A DNA stretch of 28,614 bases from CAYORM01 sp964406375. Lineage in GTDB: Bacteria; Pseudomonadota; Alphaproteobacteria; DSM-16000; Inquilinaceae. Shown piece after piece: positions 16,152 to 24,678 of the stretch; the stretch's first letter is position 1, and every line of letters starts with the position of its first letter. The stretch lies in NCBI GenBank assembly GCA_964406375.1, contig CAYORM010000036.1:1-28614 (forward strand). The letters run 5' to 3'. The position numbers and the translations under genes were made by a program. Below the pieces are notes generated by a model. The model was not told the origin of the DNA. It ran no database searches and saw only the letters and a program-made list of their open reading frames with translations.

Positions 16152-18131
16152 ATGCCCGACCCCGTCGAGACCCGCGCCGCCCCGGCCGGCGGCCTCGCGC
16201 CGCTCCCGCCCGAACCGGCCAACCGGATGCCGGCGCCACGCGCCCGCGCCGCCGCCCGGTCGATCGAGGACGGACTCGCCACCATCCGGCGGCATCTGAA
16301 GACACTGCCCAATGCCCCGGGCGTCTATCGGATGCTCGATGAGGCCGGCGAGCCGCTCTATGTCGGCAAGGCCAAGAGCCTGAAGCGTCGGGTCGCGAAC
16401 TACACCCAGACCGGAAAGCAGCCCGCCCGCATCCTCAGGATGATCGCCGAGACGCGCGGGATGGAGTTCGTCGTCACCCGCTCAGAGGTCGAGGCGCTGC
16501 TGCTCGAAGCCAATCTGATCAAGCGTTTCCGGCCGCGCTACAATGTGCTGATGCGGGACGACAAGACCTTCCCGCACATCGTCATCTGGACCGGCCACCC
16601 GTTCCCGCGCATCGCCAAGCATCGCGGCGCCTCGGGCGGCGGGCAGGCAGGCGGGGGAGAGGCGGCAGAGGGCCGCTTCTTCGGCCCCTTCGCTTCGGCC
16701 GGCGCCGTCAACCGGACGATCACGGCGCTCCAGCGCGCCTTCCTGCTGCGCAACTGCAGCGACGCCATCTTCTCGACGCGCACGCGGCCCTGCCTGCAGT
16801 ACCAGATCAAGCGCTGCACCGCGCCCTGCGTCGGCTATGTCGACGCCGCGACTTATGCCGACCAGGTGCGGCAGGCGACGGCCTTCCTGTCGGGGCGCAG
16901 CCAGGCGGTGCAGCAGCAGTTCGCCGACGCCATGCTGGCGGCGAGCGAGCGGCTGGACTTCGAGGACGCCGCCAAATGGCGCGACCGCATCCGCGCGCTG
17001 ACCGCGATCCAGGCGCATCAGGACATCAATGTCGAGGGCATCGCCGACGCCGACGCACTGGCGATCCACGAGGCCGGCGGGCACAGCTGCATCCAGGTCT
17101 ATTTCTTCCGGGGCGGCCGCAACTACGGGACGCGCGCCTATTTCCCGAGCCATGACCGGGCGGCCGAGCCGGCCGAGGTGCTGGCCGCCTTCCTGGGCCA
17201 GTTCTACGAGGGCAATCCGCCGCCGCCCCTGATCTTGTTGTCCGAACCGGTGCCGGATACCGATCTGATCGCCGAGGCGCTGTCCCTTTCGGCCGGACGG
17301 CGGGTCGAGATCGCGGTGCCGCGGCGCGGCGACAAGCGGCGGCTGATCGAGCATGCGCTCGACAATGCCCGCGAGGCGCTCGGCCGCCGGCTCGCCGAGA
17401 GCGCCAGCCAGGAGCGGCTGCTCGAGGGCGTCGCGCGGGTGTTCGACCTGCCCGCGCCGCCGCGGCGCATCGAGGTCTATGACAACAGCCATACCGGCGG
17501 AACGGCGGCGATCGGGGCGATGATCGTCGCCGGGCCGGAGGGCTTCGAGCGCAACGCCTATCGCAAGTTCAACATCCGTGGCCCGGTCGCGCCGGGCGAT
17601 GACTACGCGATGATGCGCGAGGTGCTGACCCGCCGCTTCGAACGGGCACTGAAGGAGGATCCGGAACGCACCGGATCGGCCTGGCCGGATCTCGTGCTGA
17701 TCGATGGCGGCCAGGGACAGGCCGGCGTCGCCCTGTCGGTGCTGGGGGAGCTCGGGCTCGGCGACGTGCCGGTCATCGGCGTCGCCAAGGGCCCCGACCG
17801 CAATGCCGGGCGGGAGCGCTTCTTCGTGGCCGGCCGCGAGCCCTTCGAGCTGCCGCCGCGCGACCCCGTGCTCTACTTCCTGCAACGGCTGCGCGACGAG
17901 GCGCACCGCTTTGCGATCGGCACCCACCGCACCCGCCGCGCCGGGCAGATCGCCCGCTCGCCCATCGACGAGATCCCCGGCATCGGCCCGAAGCGCAAGA
18001 AGGCGCTGCTGGTGCATTTCGGGTCGGCCCGCGCCGTCGCCCGCGCCAGCCCGGAGGACCTCGCACAGGTGCCGGGGATCAGCGCCGGCGTCGCCCGGGC
18101 GATCCATGCGCATTTCCAGGCACGGGGGTGA
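16152..18131 (+). CDS. uvrC: excinuclease ABC subunit C
   Basis: This 659-residue nucleotide-excision-repair nuclease cuts on both sides of a lesion marked by UvrAB. The GIY-YIG domain begins at about 55 (PGVYRML, then LYVGKAKSLKRRV). A UVR motif (DFEDAAKWRDRIRAL) binds UvrB. The RNase H-like nuclease shows EVYDNSHTGG, LVLIDGGQGQ and RDEAHRFA with the acidic and His residues. A double helix-hairpin-helix closes the protein (IPGIGPKRKKALL, VPGISAGVARAI). There is a ~45-residue Pro/Ala/Arg-rich extension before the GIY-YIG domain; the start is uncertain because no good ribosome site precedes ATG 16152, and TTG 16116 or ATG 16227 are alternatives. Confidence 0.96.
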   Translation: MPDPVETRAAPAGGLAPLPPEPANRMPAPRARAAARSIEDGLATIRRHLKTLPNAPGVYRMLDEAGEPLYVGKAKSLKRRVANYTQTGKQPARILRMIAETRGMEFVVTRSEVEALLLEANLIKRFRPRYNVLMRDDKTFPHIVIWTGHPFPRIAKHRGASGGGQAGGGEAAEGRFFGPFASAGAVNRTITALQRAFLLRNCSDAIFSTRTRPCLQYQIKRCTAPCVGYVDAATYADQVRQATAFLSGRSQAVQQQFADAMLAASERLDFEDAAKWRDRIRALTAIQAHQDINVEGIADADALAIHEAGGHSCIQVYFFRGGRNYGTRAYFPSHDRAAEPAEVLAAFLGQFYEGNPPPPLILLSEPVPDTDLIAEALSLSAGRRVEIAVPRRGDKRRLIEHALDNAREALGRRLAESASQERLLEGVARVFDLPAPPRRIEVYDNSHTGGTAAIGAMIVAGPEGFERNAYRKFNIRGPVAPGDDYAMMREVLTRRFERALKEDPERTGSAWPDLVLIDGGQGQAGVALSVLGELGLGDVPVIGVAKGPDRNAGRERFFVAGREPFELPPRDPVLYFLQRLRDEAHRFAIGTHRTRRAGQIARSPIDEIPGIGPKRKKALLVHFGSARAVARASPEDLAQVPGISAGVARAIHAHFQARG

Positions 18132-18221
18132 GGAGGCGCGGCCCGCCGGGAGGGCACGGGCGTATTCGCGGAGGGCGGCTGTTGAACCGCGCGCGAAGTG
18201 CTACCCTGGCTGTCGTAACGG

Positions 18222-18848
18222 ATGCGCGGCATGACGACGAACCTGCCCAACCTTTTGACCTATTTCCGCATCGCCGCGATCCCGGTGCTCTGCGGGCTGA
18301 TGGCGATGCCGGGTTTCTGGACCGATTGGGCGGCGCTCGCCGTCTATGCCGCCGCGGCGATCACCGACTATTTCGACGGCCGCCTCGCCCGCGCCTGGAA
18401 CCAGACCTCGCGGATCGGGCGACTGCTCGACCCGATCGCCGACAAGATGCTGGTGACAGCGGTGCTGTTCATGCTCGCCGCCATGAACCGGCTGTCCGGC
18501 TGGGCCATTGCACCGGCCGTGGTGATCCTGCTGCGCGAGGTGCTAATCTCGGGCCTCAGGGAGTTCCTGGCCGAGATCAACGCGCGCGGAGTGCCGGTTT
18601 CGAGCCTCGCCAAGTGGAAGACCTCGGTGCAGATGCTGGCGATCGGCTTTCTGATCGTCGGGGACACCGCCACCGCGGCCTTCGATGGCGCGATCCCGGC
18701 GAGCGAGACGGGCGTCGCCGGCATCTGGGTCGCCGCGGTCCTGACACTGGTGACCGGCTGGGCGTATCTGCGCGAGGGCCTGCGTCAGGCGGTCGCGGTT
18801 CCCGAGGGTGGCGCGGCCGGCGGCAGCCGGGCCGGTTCGATCGGATGA
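18222..18848 (+). CDS. pgsA: CDP-diacylglycerol--glycerol-3-phosphate 3-phosphatidyltransferase
   Basis: This 208-residue inner-membrane enzyme makes phosphatidylglycerol phosphate. The full CDP-alcohol phosphotransferase motif D-G-x2-A-R-x8-G-x3-D-x3-D is present from Asp52 to Asp74 (FDGRLAR, then GRLLDPIADK), with several membrane helices after it. LLREVLISGLREF is a PgsA-specific stretch. The start could be ATG 18222 or ATG 18231 (MTTNLPNLLT); neither has a strong ribosome site, and the shorter form resembles relatives more. Its stop overlaps the mobB start as ATGA. The position after uvrC and before moaD is widely conserved in alphaproteobacteria. Confidence 0.95.
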   Translation: MRGMTTNLPNLLTYFRIAAIPVLCGLMAMPGFWTDWAALAVYAAAAITDYFDGRLARAWNQTSRIGRLLDPIADKMLVTAVLFMLAAMNRLSGWAIAPAVVILLREVLISGLREFLAEINARGVPVSSLAKWKTSVQMLAIGFLIVGDTATAAFDGAIPASETGVAGIWVAAVLTLVTGWAYLREGLRQAVAVPEGGAAGGSRAGSIG

Positions 18849-19399
18849 CCGGTTCTCCCGCCGCCCCTTTCGTCATAGGGATCGTCGGTCGATCCGGGGC
18901 CGGCAAGACCACGCTGATCGAACGGCTGATCCCGGCGCTGCGCAGCCGCGGCCTGTCGGTATCGACGATCAAGCACACCCACCACGCGATCGAGCTCGAC
19001 ACGCCGGGCAAGGACAGCCATCGCCATCGCATGGCCGGCGCCACCGAGGTGATTCTCGCCACGCCGCACCATTTCACCCTCGTCGCCACGCATGGCGATG
19101 CGGATGAGCCTCCGCTCGAGGTGCTGCTGGCGCGTCTCGCCCCCGTCGATCTGGTGCTGGTCGAGGGATTCAAGCGCGATCCCGTGCCGAAGATCGAGAT
19201 CCGCCGCGGTGATGGCGGGACGCCGCCGCTCTGGCCCAGCGATCGCGACATCATCGCCGTCGCAACGGATGGGCCTCCGGCCGGCTGCGACCGGACGGTC
19301 CTGCCGCTCGCCGATGTCGAGGCGATCGCCGATTTCGTCGTGGCGGCACGACGCGCCGCGCAACGTGCGGCCGCGCCCCTCCGCGCGGTCGAAGGATGA
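18845..19399 (+). CDS. mobB: molybdopterin-guanine dinucleotide biosynthesis protein B
   Basis: This 184-residue GTP-binding accessory protein assists attachment of GMP to molybdopterin. The P-loop GRSGAGKTT (15-23) is near the N-terminus. STIKHTHH with DTPGKDSHRHR is diagnostic of MobB, and LVLVEGFKRDPVPKIEIRR is the conserved central stretch. It begins inside the pgsA stop (ATGA), indicating translational coupling, and is followed 4 nt later by moaD. It has a poly-Ala/Arg C-terminal tail. The partner MobA is not in the window. Confidence 0.94.
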   Translation: MTGSPAAPFVIGIVGRSGAGKTTLIERLIPALRSRGLSVSTIKHTHHAIELDTPGKDSHRHRMAGATEVILATPHHFTLVATHGDADEPPLEVLLARLAPVDLVLVEGFKRDPVPKIEIRRGDGGTPPLWPSDRDIIAVATDGPPAGCDRTVLPLADVEAIADFVVAARRAAQRAAAPLRAVEG

Positions 19400-19403
19400 G
19401 GCC

Positions 19404-19655
19404 ATGCAGCTTGTGTATTTCGCCTGGGTGAAGACCAAGATCGGCCTGGCCAGTGAGACGGTGACGCCGCCGCCCGAGGTGCGCGACGTCGCTGGCCTGC
19501 TGGACTGGCTGGCGACGCGTGGACCGGGCTATGCCGATGCGCTGGCCCGGCGCGACATCGTCAAGGTCGCCATCAACCAGCGCTTCGCGCGGCCGGAGGA
19601 TCCCGTCTCCGATGGTGACGAGGTGGCGCTGTTCCCGCCGGTGACCGGCGGATGA
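19404..19655 (+). CDS. moaD: molybdopterin synthase sulfur carrier subunit
   Basis: This 83-residue ubiquitin-like protein ends in Gly-Gly (PVTGG), whose terminal glycine carries the thiocarboxylate that supplies sulfur to molybdopterin. It starts MQLVYFAWVKTKIG, typical of MoaD, and has AINQ and the SDGDEVALFPP segment before the tail. The ATG at 19404 follows an AAGGATGAGG stretch and gives the family length; the open frame upstream is the other-frame shadow of mobB. Its stop overlaps the moaE start by ATGA, matching the one-to-one MoaD-MoaE complex. Confidence 0.95.
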   Translation: MQLVYFAWVKTKIGLASETVTPPPEVRDVAGLLDWLATRGPGYADALARRDIVKVAINQRFARPEDPVSDGDEVALFPPVTGG

Positions 19656-20122
19656 CGGCGATCCGCATCCGCGTGCAGGCGGAGGATTTCGACGCCGCTG
19701 CCGAGACCGAGGCGATGATCCGCGGCCGGCCGGGCATCGGCGGCGTCACCGCCTTCACCGGCCTCGTGCGCGGCGGCGAGGCGACGGCCGGGGCGGAGCC
19801 CGTGCTGGCGATGACCCTCGAGCACTATCCGGGCATGACCGAGCGTCAGATCGGGGCGATCGCGGCCGAGGCCGCGGGCCGCTGGCCGCTCGACGCGATC
19901 ACCATCATCCACCGGACGGGCCGCCTCGTGCCGGGCGACCGGATCGTCTTCTGCGCCGCGGCCTCGGCGCATCGCGATGCGGCGTTCGAGGCCTGCCGAT
20001 TCCTGATGGACTGGCTGAAGACCCGCGCCCCCTTCTGGAAGCGGGAAGAGACCCCCTCCGGCGAGCGCTGGGTGGAAGCCAAGCCCGAGGATGAGGTGGC
20101 GGCGGCGCGCTGGGAGGGCTGA
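19652..20122 (+). CDS. moaE: molybdopterin synthase catalytic subunit
   Basis: This 156-residue large subunit of molybdopterin synthase inserts two sulfurs from MoaD into precursor Z (cPMP). Conserved parts include AFTGLVRGG with Arg40, LEHYPGM, HRTGRLVPGD, and the catalytic Lys123 and Lys130 in WLKTRAPFWKRE. The C-terminal GERWVEAKPED is also typical. It starts at the ATGA overlap with moaD and is the last gene of the pgsA-mobB-moaD-moaE run. Confidence 0.96.
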   Translation: MTAIRIRVQAEDFDAAAETEAMIRGRPGIGGVTAFTGLVRGGEATAGAEPVLAMTLEHYPGMTERQIGAIAAEAAGRWPLDAITIIHRTGRLVPGDRIVFCAAASAHRDAAFEACRFLMDWLKTRAPFWKREETPSGERWVEAKPEDEVAAARWEG

Positions 20123-20158
20123 CGGCCCCGCCCCGCGGCGCCGGGTTCAGCGGAGCGA

Positions 20159-20186
20159 TTGACAGACGCCCCGCCAATCGTATGAA
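20159..20186 (+). promoter_or_regulatory. sigma-70-type promoter of the sugar ABC operon
   Basis: TTGACA at 20159-20164 matches the -35 consensus fully. TATGAA at 20181-20186, 16 nt further, is a fair -10. It lies 37 nt after moaE and would start transcription near 20193, leaving about 200 nt of leader before the binding-protein gene. It is the best promoter match in the window. Confidence 0.65.
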
Positions 20187-20192
20187 GATTGC

Positions 20193-20396
20193 GCTGCGGC
20201 GGCCGGAACGGTGGCCGCCTACGGGGCGGTACCCGGCATTCGGCACGATTTGTGCTTTGCATTCCGGCTCTCCCCCGGTTGAGATGCGCCTCGGCGGGCA
20301 ACGCCGAGGGAGGCTGCCCCGGATCCTCGACCCGGGGGACGTCTGAACGACGGCGGCGCCGTGGCGGCGCCCCGCACATGGAGGAAAGGACCCGAG
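20193..20396 (+). promoter_or_regulatory. structured 5' leader of the sugar-binding-protein gene
   Basis: Three stem-loops are visible: 20198-20204 with 20213-20219 (7 bp), 20289-20296 with 20302-20309 (8 bp, 5-nt loop), and 20317-20322 with 20332-20337 (6 bp). CCGCC at 20215-20219 can instead pair with GGCGG at 20225-20229, so the first hairpin has an alternative partner. The leader ends in a strong GGAGGAAAGG ribosome site. I do not recognise a known riboswitch. The region otherwise holds no supported gene. Confidence 0.5.
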
Positions 20397-21476
20397 ATGA
20401 AGCATATCCTGCTCGCGGGCTCGGCGATCGTCGCGCTCACCTTCGCCGGCTCGGCCTTCGCCCAGTCCGGCGCCCTGTCCCAGGCGGTCGGCGGCTACTC
20501 CTTCGACGAGGCCGCACAGGAGGCCGAGGGCACGAAGGACTTCAACTCGAACGATGGCGTGCTGACCTTCGCCATCGTCACCCACACCGCCGGCAACGGC
20601 TTCTTCGACCCGACCTATGTCGGCGCGAAAGTGGCGGCCGATGCCTTCGGCATCAACCTGCTCATGCTCGGCTCCGAGGCGCCGGTCGACGACATCCCGC
20701 GCGAGATCGAGATCCTCAACCAGATCATCCAGGATCCGACGATCGACGGCGTTATCATGACGACGCCGCAGGTCGGCGCCTATGACGACATCGTCCGCAC
20801 GCTGTTCGAACGCGGCATCCCCGTCGCGACCACCAACTCCTTCGACCCGACCATCCTGAACCGCAGCCAGATCAGCCATACCGGTCAGTCCTCGGCGGCG
20901 GCGGCGATCGGCGGCGAGGCGCTCGCGAATTGCGTCCTCGAGTCCGGTGTCGAGGGCGGCACCATCATCTTCCCGAGCACGACGACCCTCGGCAATGAGG
21001 AGGTCAACCGCCGCGTCACCGCCGCCTTCGTGCGGACGGTCGAGGTCCTGGCGGCGGCGGGTCGCCTCGACGATTTCGTCGTCGACGCCGGCCCGACCGA
21101 CATCGGCATCGACGTCGATGCCAACAACGTCGCGGGCTCGATCGTCACGCTGATCGAATCGCGCGGCGACGTGGTCGGCGCCTTCGCTGCCAACGCCTTC
21201 GTCACCCCGGCGCTGGGCGACGCGGTGGCGCAGCTCGGCATCGGCGACCAGATCTGCTCCTTCGGCTTCGACCTCGGCCCGGCGCAGCAGGAGCAGATCC
21301 GCAACGGCCATCTTGACGGCGCGCTTGGTCAGCAGCCCTTCCTGCAGGGCTTCTGGCCGGTGGTGCAGCTCTATCTGCAGATCGACCGCGGAGTCGCGGC
21401 GGCCGATCTCGACACCAAGGCGCAACTCGTGACCGCGGAAACGGTCGACCAGGTCGGCGCCCGCTACGAGAACTGA
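20397..21476 (+). CDS. sugar ABC transporter substrate-binding protein (RbsB/FrcB type)
   Basis: This 359-residue periplasmic binding protein belongs to the ribose/fructose/galactose type (PBP1-like, peripla_BP_4). The signal peptide is MKHILLAGSAIVALTFAGSAFA, cleaved before Gln23. After a ~35-residue linker comes the first domain (VLTFAIVTHTAGNGFFDPTYVG), then IPREIEILNQIIQDPTIDGVIMTT, a conserved pattern of the fold. The hinge and second domain follow (VEGGTIIFPSTT; VVGAFAANAFVTPALGDAV). The start at 20397 follows GGAGGAAAGG. It is the first gene of a three-gene importer. The exact sugar cannot be told. Confidence 0.9.
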   Translation: MKHILLAGSAIVALTFAGSAFAQSGALSQAVGGYSFDEAAQEAEGTKDFNSNDGVLTFAIVTHTAGNGFFDPTYVGAKVAADAFGINLLMLGSEAPVDDIPREIEILNQIIQDPTIDGVIMTTPQVGAYDDIVRTLFERGIPVATTNSFDPTILNRSQISHTGQSSAAAAIGGEALANCVLESGVEGGTIIFPSTTTLGNEEVNRRVTAAFVRTVEVLAAAGRLDDFVVDAGPTDIGIDVDANNVAGSIVTLIESRGDVVGAFAANAFVTPALGDAVAQLGIGDQICSFGFDLGPAQQEQIRNGHLDGALGQQPFLQGFWPVVQLYLQIDRGVAAADLDTKAQLVTAETVDQVGARYEN

Positions 21477-21483
21477 GGTTGGC

Positions 21484-21510
21484 GGCGGGACCGGCTGCAC
21501 CGGTCCCGCC
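21484..21510 (+). promoter_or_regulatory. perfect 11-bp stem-loop between binding-protein and permease genes
   Basis: GGCGGGACCGG (21484-21494) pairs completely with 21500-21510 around the 5-nt loop CTGCA, 7 nt after the binding-protein stop and 36 nt before the permease start. No T-run follows. It should block 3' decay or partly stop transcription, favouring the binding protein. Confidence 0.75.
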
Positions 21511-21546
21511 TCCCCGCCCCTGCACGGCCACCAGGTAGAATTTCGT

Positions 21547-23835
21547 ATGACAACGGCAGCCCCGGCCTTCGGCCCAGGACCGGTCCGCTCGATCGTCTTC
21601 AGCTGGGAGGCGGGCGTCGTCGCGTTTATGGCGGCGCTCTACCTGGTGGGCGTCTGGCTGAACCCGCCCTTCTTCGGCGACGGCTCGGCCGTCTCCTCGA
21701 TCCTGCGCGACGCGGCGCGGTTCGGGATCATGGCCGTGGGCATGTCCTTCGTCATCGTCCAGAAGGATCTCGACCTGTCGGTCGGCTCGACGCAGGGGCT
21801 CGTCGCCTGCGTCTTCGCGATCTGCTTCACGCCGACCTACAACAATTTCTCCGCCGAGCTGTCGGTGGCGATCGCGCTCGCCGTCGGCCTGTCGATCGGG
21901 CTGGCCAACGGCATCCTCGTGACATGGTTGCGCGTTCCGGCCTTCATCGCGACGCTGACGATGCTGTTCATCGGCCGCGGGCTGGTGCTCGCGCTGACCG
22001 GCTCACGCAACATCGACTTCAAGAGCAAGGCCGGCCAGACCGGCGAGTGGTTCTTCGCCCTCGGCGGCAACAACGTCCTGGGATTCAACAACCAGATCCT
22101 GGTCTTCCTGGTCGTCGCGGTGATCGGCGCGCTGATCCTGGCGCGCACCCGCTGGGGCTATGAGACCTATGCCGTCGGCGGCAATCTCCAGGCCGCGGCC
22201 TATGCCGGCATCAACACAGACCGCGTCCGGATCCGCGGCTTCGTCCTCTCCTCCCTCTGCGCGACCATCGCCGGCCTTCTGAACATGGCCCAGGACCAGA
22301 AGGTCGACGGGCTGACCGGATTCGGGGCGGAGCTCATCGTCATCGCCGCCGTCATCGTCGGCGGCGCCTCGATCCTCGGGGGACGCGGCCGGGTCGCCGG
22401 GTCCTGCCTCGGTGCCATCCTGATCGTGCTGATCGACCGGGTGCTGCGGCAGGGCTACGCCACCACCACGACGCGGATGGTCGGCGACACCGAGCTGACG
22501 ATGAACACCTTCGTCCAGCTCCCCGAAGGGGCCGTGCCGGCTTTTCTCGGCCTCATCCTCATCATCGCGGTTCTGATCGAGCCCTGGGTCATCCGGCAGA
22601 AGCTCTTCGCCCGCATCGGCGCGCTCCTGCGCGGCCGGCCGCAGCCGCAGGTCCAGGCGGTCGACAGCGTCGCCATCGTCGGGGCCAAGACGCACGGCAC
22701 GGTGCTCGATGCCTCGGCGATCGGCACCAGCCGGATTGCCCGGCTGCTGGCACGTCGCGAGGCTGCCGCCGTTCTGTTCGTCATCGCGCTGTGGTTGCTC
22801 GGCTTCTGGCTACGGCCGGATTTCTGGGGCAATCTCGACAACAGCTTCAATCTGCTGCTGGCCTTCACCGAGATCGGCATCCTCGCCGTCGGCATGACCT
22901 ATGTCATCGCCACCGGCGACATCGACCTCTCGGTCGGCGCGGTGCTGGCGTTGTCCGCCGGAACCGCGAGCTATCTGATGGCCGTGGCAGGGGTGGAACC
23001 GCTTTTCGCCGTCGGGGCGGCGATGGGCGCGGGCCTGCTGGCCGGGGCGATCAACGGCTTTCTGACGACCGTCGCACGGCTGCCCGCCTTCGTCGCCACG
23101 CTCGGCATGTTCTATGCCGCCCGCGGCGTCGCCGCCTGGCTCAGCGCCGGCCGTCAGCTCTCCGGCCTGCCGGAGGACTACACCCGGCTCGGCCGCAAGT
23201 TCATCGAGAACCTCCAGGCCTGGGGCATCGCCCCGCCGCGCGATTCGCTGCTGTGGAACATCGCCAGCGCGATGAGCACCCAGACGCTGATCCTCGGCAT
23301 CCTGGCGGTGATCGCGGCGATCGTGCTCGGCTGGACCGGCTTCGGCTACCGCATCTATGCGACCGGCGGCAACCGCCGTGCCGCCGAATATGCCGGCATC
23401 AGCACCATGCGGGTGCGCTTCACGGCGATGCTGTTCTCGGCCTTCTGCGCCTCGCTGGCCGGCATCATCTACGCCGCCTATCTGCGCAGCTACAACCCGT
23501 CGGCCGGTCTGCTGCGCGAGCTCGACGCGATCGCCGCCGTGATCATCGGCGGCGCTAGCATCGCCGGCGGCTACGGCACCATCCTCGGCGCGCTGGCGGG
23601 GGCCGCCGTGATCACCCTGATCCGCGCCGTCCTGACCCTGCCCGTCGATCCCGCCGGGGGTGCACAGACGCTGCTGCCGCCGCAGATGGTCGGGTTGTGC
23701 ATCGGCCTCGTGCTCATCATCGCCGTACTCGCCGATATCTGGCTGCGCCAGACCGGCGTCGGCGCCCGGCTCGCCGCCCGGCTGTTCGGGCGTCGCCGCC
23801 CCGCCGCCCCGCGCACTGCCGGCAGCTCGGCCTGA
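21547..23835 (+). CDS. fused double permease of a ribose/fructose-type ABC importer
   Basis: This 762-residue inner-membrane protein contains two complete RbsC/FrcC-type permease units in tandem; single permeases of the family are about 310-360 residues. Unit 1 has VGMSFVIVQKDLDLSVGS at 64, YAVGGNLQAAAYAGI and VIVGGASILGGRG. Unit 2 repeats these as VGMTYVIATGDIDLSVG at 448, YATGGNRRAAEYAGI and VIIGGASIAGGYG. A linker of about 35 residues (roughly 362-395, beginning GRPQPQVQAVDSV) joins them. No frameshift is evident: one frame is open throughout and the codon bias is uniform. Where the usual system uses a dimer of one permease, this chain probably forms both halves itself. Its ATG (21547) has AGGTAGAA upstream, and the ATPase gene starts 12 nt after it ends. 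Confidence 0.92.
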   Translation: MTTAAPAFGPGPVRSIVFSWEAGVVAFMAALYLVGVWLNPPFFGDGSAVSSILRDAARFGIMAVGMSFVIVQKDLDLSVGSTQGLVACVFAICFTPTYNNFSAELSVAIALAVGLSIGLANGILVTWLRVPAFIATLTMLFIGRGLVLALTGSRNIDFKSKAGQTGEWFFALGGNNVLGFNNQILVFLVVAVIGALILARTRWGYETYAVGGNLQAAAYAGINTDRVRIRGFVLSSLCATIAGLLNMAQDQKVDGLTGFGAELIVIAAVIVGGASILGGRGRVAGSCLGAILIVLIDRVLRQGYATTTTRMVGDTELTMNTFVQLPEGAVPAFLGLILIIAVLIEPWVIRQKLFARIGALLRGRPQPQVQAVDSVAIVGAKTHGTVLDASAIGTSRIARLLARREAAAVLFVIALWLLGFWLRPDFWGNLDNSFNLLLAFTEIGILAVGMTYVIATGDIDLSVGAVLALSAGTASYLMAVAGVEPLFAVGAAMGAGLLAGAINGFLTTVARLPAFVATLGMFYAARGVAAWLSAGRQLSGLPEDYTRLGRKFIENLQAWGIAPPRDSLLWNIASAMSTQTLILGILAVIAAIVLGWTGFGYRIYATGGNRRAAEYAGISTMRVRFTAMLFSAFCASLAGIIYAAYLRSYNPSAGLLRELDAIAAVIIGGASIAGGYGTILGALAGAAVITLIRAVLTLPVDPAGGAQTLLPPQMVGLCIGLVLIIAVLADIWLRQTGVGARLAARLFGRRRPAAPRTAGSSA

Positions 23836-23847
23836 GGGAGAACACCC

Positions 23848-24678
23848 ATGTCCCACCCGCCCCATGCCGTCACGCCGACGCATGACGTGATCCCTGCCGG
23901 CAGCGCCACGCCCATCGTCGAGATGCGCGGCATCCGCAAGACCTTCGGCCCGATCCGCGCGCTGCACGATGTCGATCTACGGCTGATGCCGGGCGAGATC
24001 CTCGGCCTTGTCGGCGACAACTCGGCCGGCAAATCGACACTGATGAAGGTGCTGTCGGGTGCCTACAGCCGCGATGCCGGCGAGGTGCTCGTCGAGGGAC
24101 GGCCGACGCATTTCCGCAGCCCGCAGGACAGCCGGGCGCGCGGCATCGAGATGATCTATCAGGACTTCGCGCTGTGCGGGAACATGGACATCGCGTCCAA
24201 CATGTTCCTCGGGCGCTGGCCGTCCAAGGGCCTGTTCGTCGACCGGCGCCGGATGCTGCGCGAGGCGCAATCGGTGATGCAGCGGCTCAAGGTCGACATC
24301 AACTCCGTCTATCAGAAGGTCGAGAGCCTGTCGGGCGGGCGCCAGCAATCGGTCGCGATCGCCCGCGCGATCAGCTTCGATCCCAAGGTCGTGATTCTCG
24401 ACGAGCCGACCGCCAACCTGTCGGTGATGGCGACCAACCGCCTGCTCGAGACCATGCTCGAGCTCAAGCGGCAGGGCGTGGCGCAGATCATCATCAGCCA
24501 TCGGATGACCGACATCTTCGATGTCGGCGACCGGATCATGGTGCTCAAGCGCGGCGAGTATGTCGGCGACCGCTATATCCGGCACACCACCGAGAAGGAG
24601 GTGCTGGAGCTGATCGTCGATGGCAGCCCCGAGACGCGCCTCACTGCCGATGAGGCCCTGCGCCGCGCCGCGGCGTGA
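23848..24678 (+). CDS. sugar ABC transporter ATP-binding protein, single-domain (FrcA type)
   Basis: This 276-residue ATPase has one nucleotide-binding domain, unlike the two-domain RbsA (about 500 residues). Walker A is GDNSAGKST (56-64), with Ser where the family commonly has Gly. The Q-loop is MIYQDFALC, the signature is LSGGRQQ (161-167), Walker B is VVILDEP (181-187) and the switch His is 218. Two copies would be needed per fused permease. The first ~23 residues are a Pro/Thr-rich extension. The ATG at 23848 has GAGGGAGAA upstream. It is the last gene of the importer operon; the next gene starts 183 nt later. Confidence 0.92.
   Translation: MSHPPHAVTPTHDVIPAGSATPIVEMRGIRKTFGPIRALHDVDLRLMPGEILGLVGDNSAGKSTLMKVLSGAYSRDAGEVLVEGRPTHFRSPQDSRARGIEMIYQDFALCGNMDIASNMFLGRWPSKGLFVDRRRMLREAQSVMQRLKVDINSVYQKVESLSGGRQQSVAIARAISFDPKVVILDEPTANLSVMATNRLLETMLELKRQGVAQIIISHRMTDIFDVGDRIMVLKRGEYVGDRYIRHTTEKEVLELIVDGSPETRLTADEALRRAAA

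Noticed and set aside
18182..18207. TTGAAC and TACCCT before pgsA as an internal promoter
   Set aside because: The spacer is only 14 nt, so the match is not convincing.
20182..20346. 54-codon frame in the sugar operon leader
   Set aside because: Its ATG lies inside the -10 box of the predicted promoter and there is no ribosome site; the composition is Arg/Pro-rich.
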